A DNA stretch of 9,351 nucleotides, taken from positions 1 to 9,351 of the forward strand of contig JAMOQV010000059.1 of NCBI GenBank assembly GCA_027068615.1, written 5' to 3'. This DNA comes from Helicobacteraceae bacterium (GTDB taxonomy: Bacteria > Campylobacterota > Campylobacteria > Campylobacterales > Sulfurimonadaceae). Below are positions 6,919 through 9,351 of this stretch, one piece after another. The translations under genes and the position numbers were made by a program. The stretch's first letter is position 1, and every line of letters begins with the position of its first letter. The notes beneath the pieces are model-generated. The model was not told where the DNA came from and made no database searches. It worked only from the letters and a program-made list of their open reading frames with translations.

Positions 6919-7015
6919 CAACTATCTGTGGTGGATGGTGATGTAAGTCTTATGTCACGGGAACTTACACATAATTAAACCCTATCAGTCTTTATGATTG
7001 GTAGGGTTTTTTTTT
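6919..7015 (+). ncRNA. Candidate small RNA (~95 nt) of unknown family
   Basis: A near-consensus promoter and an excellent intrinsic terminator define a transcript of about 95 nt with no open reading frame worth naming. The 5' part is G/U-rich (GGTGGATGGTGATG, 6931-6944). Next comes a hairpin with a 7-bp stem TGTAAGT / ACTTACA (6942-6948 with 6963-6969) whose 14-base loop displays GTCACGGGA. The terminator stem then follows. It does not show the SRP RNA tetraloop domain, a tmRNA, 6S or RNase P signature. The core GTCACGGGAA-CTTACACATAAT is repeated in inverted orientation at 7044-7068. Function is unknown; a trans-acting sRNA or an RNA regulator of the mobile segment are both possible. Confidence 0.6.
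6977..7015 (+). terminator. Strong intrinsic terminator
   Basis: A 14-bp stem (6977-6990 with 6996-7009, including two G-U pairs) has a five-base loop TTTAT and a nine-T run at 7007-7015. No internal mismatch. It is the clearest terminator in the window. Confidence 0.9.
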
Positions 7016-7043
7016 GGTTTAATGGTTGGGTTATGTGGGTTAG

Positions 7044-7068
7044 ATTATGTGTAAGGTATTCCCGTGAC
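7044..7068 (-). repeat. Inverted partial copy of the small-RNA core
   Basis: Read on the minus strand this is GTCACGGGAA, TAC, then CTTACACATAAT. Bases 6954-6975 on the plus strand carry the same sequence without the three-base TAC. Similarity continues a little on both sides (taaaccctat versus ctaacccacat). A TATAAT on the minus strand at 7102-7097 could drive a second RNA carrying the same motif. Confidence 0.65.
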
Positions 7069-7084
7069 TATGGATATACATTCA

Positions 7085-7140
7085 ACAATCTATTTAATTA
7101 TAGCTATGTGTTATTTGATACTAGCTTTTAAATAGGTTGT
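7085..7140. repeat. Hairpin-forming inverted repeat
   Basis: Bases 7085-7097 and 7128-7140 are 12/13 inverted repeats (the odd pair is a T-G wobble). An inner AGCTA / TAGCT stem (7102-7106 with 7122-7126) extends the structure. No T-run follows on either strand. Confidence 0.5.
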
Positions 7141-7314
7141 AACCTAGGGGACTAACCACCCTCTAAGCTTTTATCTAACTTCAAAACATAAACATATCCA
7201 TAAACCATAAAAATACCCCTCATATCTATCTTATTTGGTGTATTTAGTAGATTTTACACTACTGGAATTTTATGAGAAGGAAAATTAGTTAGGTGTTACT
7301 GTTGGACACAACTT

Positions 7315-7434
7315 TTAGGTTATGTCTCTATCCATTGATAGTTTCTCTTGAAGTTTAACTTCACCACTACTCTCAAGTAGTGTTATATCAAAGCTATCTT
7401 TACTTACATCTATTCCACAGAATTGTTTATACAT
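7315..7434 (-). pseudogene. IS110-family transposase, N-terminal fragment
   Basis: The frame starts at ATG 7434-7432 with an AAAGG SD eight bases upstream (7447-7443). It encodes 39 residues beginning MYKQFCGIDVSKDSFDITLL, then E-S-S-G-E-V-K-L-Q-E-K-L-S-M-D-R-D. The G-I-D-V-S-K-x-x-x-D start is the signature of IS110-family DEDD transposases; Asp9 is the first acidic residue of the RuvC-like active site. Members normally have 300-400 residues, so about 90% is missing. Homology probably stops near Asp37, followed by two unrelated codons and TAA. The remaining DEDD residues and the C-terminal Tnp20 domain are absent, so the protein cannot be active. The fragment is in the normal place relative to the structured segment upstream of it. 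Confidence 0.8.
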
Positions 7435-7457
7435 AACAAACACCTTTACAAGTTATT

Positions 7458-7645
7458 TTACATGTGAACAGATAAGCAATCTTGCTTTTATCCTATCTCC
7501 ATAATGACAGAGGCTCGTAGCCTAATCAACCTATTGGGATTTGAAGCAAGTGATAGACTCCTTGGAGATTTAATAAAACTTCATTAAAAGTTCTATCATT
7601 GATCTAAAAAAAATGTGATCATCTTGCTTATCTCTTCACATGTAA
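7458..7645 (-). ncRNA. Candidate IS110 bridge RNA (guide RNA) locus
   Basis: In the IS110 group the non-coding region upstream of the transposase encodes a bridge RNA with two loops that pair with target and donor DNA. Here, read 5' to 3' on the minus strand, 7645-7624 pairs with 7479-7458 (22 bp, one mismatch). Inside come a 5-bp TGATC/GATCA stem, loop 1 closed by TGATAGA/TCTATCA (7592-7598 with 7551-7557) and directly abutting loop 2 closed by CTTGCTT/AAGCAAG (7544-7550 with 7481-7487). Loop 1 contains CTCCAAGGAG; loop 2 contains the AGGCT-ACG-AGCCT hairpin. From a start near 7638 the RNA would be about 180 nt, close to the 177 nt of IS621. The bridge function is inferred; the structure and position are seen. 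Confidence 0.6.
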
Positions 7646-7652
7646 TTATATT
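7624..7652 (+). promoter_or_regulatory. Possible promoter of the helix-turn-helix gene
   Basis: TTGCTT (7624-7629), 17 bases, TATATT (7647-7652) on the plus strand. It would start transcription near 7659, just before the SD of the gene at 7675. The -35 is weak. If real, the promoter lies inside the IS110 remnant. Confidence 0.3.
7645..7650 (-). promoter_or_regulatory. -10 box at the edge of the putative bridge RNA
   Basis: Perfect TATAAT on the minus strand (7650-7645) with no acceptable -35 upstream. IS110 elements are known to build the bridge-RNA promoter at the right-end/left-end junction of the excised circle, so an isolated -10 at the left end is what one would expect. Confidence 0.5.
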
Positions 7653-7674
7653 AAATTTATTAGTAGGAGCTAAT

Positions 7675-8178
7675 ATGGCAAAACACAATGTAGTTTTTTC
7701 AAAATTACCGAAAGGTAAGAATTTGGATATTTCAGATTTAGAAGAGTCTTTAGATGTTTCAAAGAATACTATTAGAAGATTGGCATCAAATAAAAGAATA
7801 TCCAGAAAACACGATGGTAAGAAATATATATATGATAGAAAATCTGTTCAGTCATTTATGCAGTCATTTAATAGAGACGATTACTATTCTGTGGCAGAAG
7901 CGACTCAGGTTTTAAAAGATAATGGAATATGGGATACATTTAAAAATTTTACTCCAAAAAAAAATATCAATAATAAGGCACAATTTATATGTGAATATAA
8001 ACGATTTACAGATGATTTTCCTATATCTGTAACCCAATTACTTAAGCATGGTTATCTCAGAAAAGACAAAGACTTAAGACCGGTTATGATTATGAAGTCT
8101 TCTATGATAGATACAATAAAAAAGCTCAAGCAATCAAGTAATAACATTCATTATAAAGTGAATAAAAAAAGTGCTTAA
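7675..8178 (+). CDS. Excisionase-like helix-turn-helix DNA-binding protein
   Basis: The 167-residue protein is basic and has no signal peptide or membrane segment. Residues 17-62 (LDISDLEESLDVSKNTIRRLASNK... then KYIYDRKSVQSFMQ) read like an excisionase/MerR-type winged helix: I-x-D-L-x-x-x-L-x-V-S-x-x-T-I-R-R-L, a basic wing, then a D-x-x-S-V-x-x-F helix. A second segment from residue 69 (YYSVAEATQVLKDNGI) starts like another domain of this kind. The C-terminus is Lys-rich. The start at 7675 was chosen because AGGAG (7665-7669) is five bases upstream; the in-frame ATG at 7615 has no SD and lies in the IS110 remnant. Such proteins act as recombination directionality factors or repressors in mobile elements, but no integrase is in view. 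The family is inferred; the function is unknown. Confidence 0.7.
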   Translation: MAKHNVVFSKLPKGKNLDISDLEESLDVSKNTIRRLASNKRISRKHDGKKYIYDRKSVQSFMQSFNRDDYYSVAEATQVLKDNGIWDTFKNFTPKKNINNKAQFICEYKRFTDDFPISVTQLLKHGYLRKDKDLRPVMIMKSSMIDTIKKLKQSSNNIHYKVNKKSA

Positions 8179-8180
8179 AA

Positions 8181-8194
8181 GCCTGATTTCAGGC
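8181..8194 (+). repeat. GC-rich hairpin directly after the helix-turn-helix gene
   Basis: GCCTG-ATTT-CAGGC starts two bases after the stop codon. No T-run follows, so it is not a standard intrinsic terminator, but it could stabilise the 3' end. Confidence 0.45.
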
Positions 8195-8209
8195 GAAAAC
8201 AAAGCAAAC

Positions 8210-8309
8210 TATATGGATGAAAATAGTTGTTAATATTTAAGATTAAATTAAGTTTTCCGTCCATATAATTATTTCGTGATGGACAAATAAAAGTATATCC
8301 TGTCCTCAT
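8210..8309. promoter_or_regulatory. Cluster of ATGGAY-type boxes, possible operators
   Basis: Four related boxes lie downstream of the helix-turn-helix gene: TATATGGATGA (8210-8220, plus), TATATGGACGG (8267-8257, minus), GTGATGGACA (8276-8285, plus) and ATGAGGACA (8309-8301, minus). Alternating orientation makes two inverted pairs. They could be binding sites for the protein encoded upstream, or alternative RNA stems in which TCCAT pairs with either neighbour. Both readings are inference. Confidence 0.35.
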
Positions 8310-8387
8310 ATGTTGTGGAAAGAGTAGGTTTCAAAATTAGGAGAATTGATACTAAAATTTTTTCTTTGATTTATTACTGTTAATGAA

Positions 8388-8575
8388 AGGTACCCACCTC
8401 GGCACAGAAACCGTAGTCTAAGTATGGGTAGTTCAGAGTAAAAATAGTTGTGAGAGATTATCTACTCTGAATTGGTTTCAACATTGAACCTGATACTAAG
8501 TGCTAGTATATGTAAACATTTGCAATAATATCATACTCACTCTTAAGTTTTTTTGAAATTCACTTTGTGAGTTTC
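8388..8575 (+). ncRNA. Multi-hairpin RNA or leader upstream of the 208-residue gene
   Basis: Four stems follow one another: TACCCA/TGGGTA (8391-8396 with 8425-8430) enclosing CTCGG/CCG-T-AG; a perfect 9-bp TTCAGAGTA/TACTCTGAA (8432-8440 with 8463-8471); GGTT-CA/TGAACC with one bulged T (8474-8490); ATACTA/TAGTAT (8493-8498 with 8504-8509). A seven-T run lies at 8548-8554. GTGAG at 8567-8571 can pair either with CTCAC (8536-8540) or within the hairpin 8555-8575, which would be a switch-like arrangement. It ends 46 bases before the ATG at 8622. No match to a riboswitch class that I know. No strong promoter was found; TTGATA at 8346-8351 has only a poor -10. Confidence 0.45.
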
Positions 8576-8621
8576 TACAGCCTAAAATGGCTCAAAAATA
8601 AAATATAATAAGGAAATAGAA

Positions 8622-9248
8622 ATGGGATCATATGTAAATAATAAAATTTATATAACTAGAAAGAAAGAAGGCATGGAAATGCTAGAAACAGATTTGGAGG
8701 AAATTAAAAATTACCTTTTAAAAGATTTTGAGGATGATAAAGATCGCTATCGCTGGGAAATAGAGTGTTTAAGTACTCTAATGGATTTGAGTAATGCTAC
8801 TAACTTGTACAATGATTACACAAAATCAGTATTAATAGATAATTCTGCATTTAGTCTGATGCTTCCAAATGGACTTTATATGCAGTTTACCTTTAAAAAT
8901 ATAAACTATTCATTAGAATATGAATCCTTGAATCAACTTTTTGAAGGGAAGTATAATTTTCAAATAATTTCAATAGAAGAATTATATCGCCAACTACCTG
9001 ATATGTATATGGTAACTGAAGAAGTCAATAGTTTAAAATCTTTAACGCATACTTTTAAGGCAATTTTATTAAAAGTATTACAAAATAAGGAAACGGTAGA
9101 TGCTTTAATAAAAATCATCATACAATCTAATGATATCGATTTAATAAAACAGTCTGTTAGAAATGCAAATATTTCTGATAAAACATTGGATTTGATTTTT
9201 CAAAACTACAAAACAGATGAATTAAACACATTAAAATCCCCATTTTAA
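8622..9248 (+). CDS. Hypothetical protein, 208 residues
   Basis: I do not recognise this protein. It is soluble in appearance: no signal peptide and no membrane segment. Residues 20-60 are charged and probably helical (ETDLEEIKNYLLKDFEDDKDRYRWEIECL). A central part with hydrophobic/aromatic alternation (SAFSLMLPNGLYMQFTFKNINYSLEY, about 74-100) suggests beta strands. The last ~70 residues are helical and Ile/Leu/Asn-rich (KAILLKVLQNKETVDALIKIIIQSNDIDLIKQSVRNANISDKTLDLIF). A single Cys lies at residue 49. The start is supported by AAGGA (8610-8614), seven bases upstream; the ATG at 8673 is less likely. Low GC and atypical context suggest acquired DNA. It lies behind the multi-hairpin leader and is followed by a perfect hairpin three bases past the stop. 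Confidence 0.75.
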   Translation: MGSYVNNKIYITRKKEGMEMLETDLEEIKNYLLKDFEDDKDRYRWEIECLSTLMDLSNATNLYNDYTKSVLIDNSAFSLMLPNGLYMQFTFKNINYSLEYESLNQLFEGKYNFQIISIEELYRQLPDMYMVTEEVNSLKSLTHTFKAILLKVLQNKETVDALIKIIIQSNDIDLIKQSVRNANISDKTLDLIFQNYKTDELNTLKSPF

Positions 9249-9251
9249 TAA

Positions 9252-9273
9252 GTTTCCCTTTATTAAGGGAAAC
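9252..9273 (+). terminator. Stem-loop after the 208-residue gene, probable transcript end
   Basis: GTTTCCCTT and AAGGGAAAC form a perfect 9-bp stem with a TATT loop, three bases past the stop. Downstream there is no T-run (ATCTTCAAG), so termination would be inefficient by the classical model. Confidence 0.45.
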
Positions 9274-9298
9274 ATCTTCAAGCTCCCTATTTATCGAC

Positions 9299-9327
9299 TT
9301 TACAAAGGTATTAGATGAGGGTAGAAT
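9299..9327 (+). promoter_or_regulatory. Promoter for a gene beginning beyond the window
   Basis: TTTACA (9299-9304), exactly 17 bases, TAGAAT (9322-9327). The predicted start is near 9334. The window ends in TGGAG (9347-9351), a plausible Shine-Dalgarno, so a plus-strand gene should start within about ten bases past the end. Confidence 0.55.
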
Positions 9328-9351
9328 ACTCTAAATTAATACTTTTTGGAG

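Larger units (their letters stand above)
6834..7154. repeat. 10-bp inverted repeat bounding a 321-bp segment
   Basis: TAGTCCCCTA at 6834-6843 is repeated inverted and exact at 7145-7154. The enclosed segment holds the small-RNA locus, its inverted partial copy and the 7085-7140 hairpin. No target-site duplication is obvious. The pair could be termini of a small non-autonomous element or a chance match. Confidence 0.35.
7315..7660 (-). mobile_element. Remnant of an IS110-family insertion sequence (left end)
   Basis: The remnant comprises a left-end non-coding region with a structured RNA locus (7458-7645) and the truncated transposase start. The right part of the element is missing: beyond 7315 the sequence becomes unrelated non-coding DNA (GGTGTTACTGTTGGACACAA, 7293-7312). 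The exact left boundary is uncertain, because IS110 elements have no classical terminal repeats or target duplications. It should lie just beyond the minus-strand -10 box at 7650-7645, so 7660 is an estimate. Confidence 0.65.

Noticed and set aside
6919..7015. SRP (4.5S), tmRNA, 6S or RNase P identity for the small RNA
   Set aside because: The SRP GGAAG/AGCAG loop, a tRNA-like domain, the 6S bubble and the RNase P GAGGAAAGTC core are all missing.
7152..7223. Minus-strand 23-codon frame containing MVYGYVYVLKLDK, faintly like the start of a serine resolvase
   Set aside because: Only about six residues resemble the resolvase N-terminus, the catalytic Ser region (R-V-S) is absent, and no continuation is seen in other frames.
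7293..7319. GGTGTTACTG-TTGGACACAACTTTT, reminiscent of IS3-type terminal repeats
   Set aside because: A single short resemblance with no partner repeat or transposase in the window. It may mark what truncated the IS110 copy, but it cannot be supported.
7615..7674. Longer N-terminus for the helix-turn-helix protein (start at 7615)
   Set aside because: The extra 20 hydrophobic residues are encoded by the IS110 inverted-repeat arm, have no SD, and precede a start with an excellent SD.
8604..8609. TATAAT as promoter of the 208-residue gene
   Set aside because: Transcription would begin about five bases before the ATG and delete the good Shine-Dalgarno AAGGA, and no -35 is present. It is probably AT-rich coincidence.
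8320..8621. Type III toxin-antitoxin (repeat RNA plus toxin) for the 8388-9248 region
   Set aside because: There is no tandem array of ~35-nt repeats, and the 208-residue protein does not resemble ToxN, CptN or TenpN. The repeated short motifs are 144-147 bases apart.
6598..8621. CRISPR array or tRNA genes in the non-coding regions
   Set aside because: No regularly spaced direct repeats and no cloverleaf with T-arm and anticodon arm were found; the repeats present are inverted and not periodic.

Overview
The window looks like a chromosomal segment of a Campylobacterota (former Epsilonproteobacteria) bacterium, probably a free-living Sulfurimonas/Arcobacter-type relative. The evidence is the AT-rich DNA, protein sequences of epsilon type (RecA, short MurB, 191-residue L3), a futalosine-pathway MqnD and a flagellar fliQ beside housekeeping genes. 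No database search was possible, so the genus is an inference.

Region 1 (1-2760, minus strand) is the promoter-proximal part of the S10 ribosomal-protein operon: rpsJ-rplC-rplD-rplW-rplB, with the start codon of the next gene (probably rpsS) in the first three bases. The genes are packed with 1-nt TAATG overlaps or gaps of 1-8 nt. A good promoter and a short leader with a small hairpin lie upstream of rpsJ. Region 2 (2841-4069) holds recA on the minus strand with its own intrinsic terminator. Region 3 (4058-6052) is a plus-strand cluster, mqnD-fliQ-murB (menaquinone synthesis, flagellar export, peptidoglycan precursor synthesis), nearly gapless and closed by a terminator. mqnD appears to be leaderless. 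It converges on tpx (thiol peroxidase, minus strand, 6082-6597).

From 6598 onward the window changes character. Genes are sparse, inverted repeats are dense, and the two remaining ORFs are unfamiliar. Features here: (a) a nested palindrome at 6773-6823; (b) a candidate small RNA at about 6919-7015 with a near-consensus promoter and a 14-bp-stem terminator, followed by an inverted partial copy of its core at 7044-7068; (c) the remnant of an IS110-family insertion sequence on the minus strand, with the first ~37 transposase codons (7315-7434) and, upstream of them, a highly structured 7458-7645 segment whose place and architecture fit an IS110 bridge RNA; (d) a 167-residue excisionase-like helix-turn-helix protein (7675-8178); (e) a 440-bp gap with repeated ATGGAY boxes and a four-hairpin leader-like RNA; (f) an unrecognised 208-residue protein (8622-9248); (g) a promoter and Shine-Dalgarno for a gene starting beyond the window.

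The most notable element is the IS110 remnant. The transposase is destroyed, but the putative guide-RNA locus looks intact and carries a -10 box exactly at its edge, as expected for an element whose promoter is completed at the circular junction. The 6.6-9.35 kb part is best read as an accessory or mobile-element scar next to core genes. The functions of its two intact ORFs are not known.
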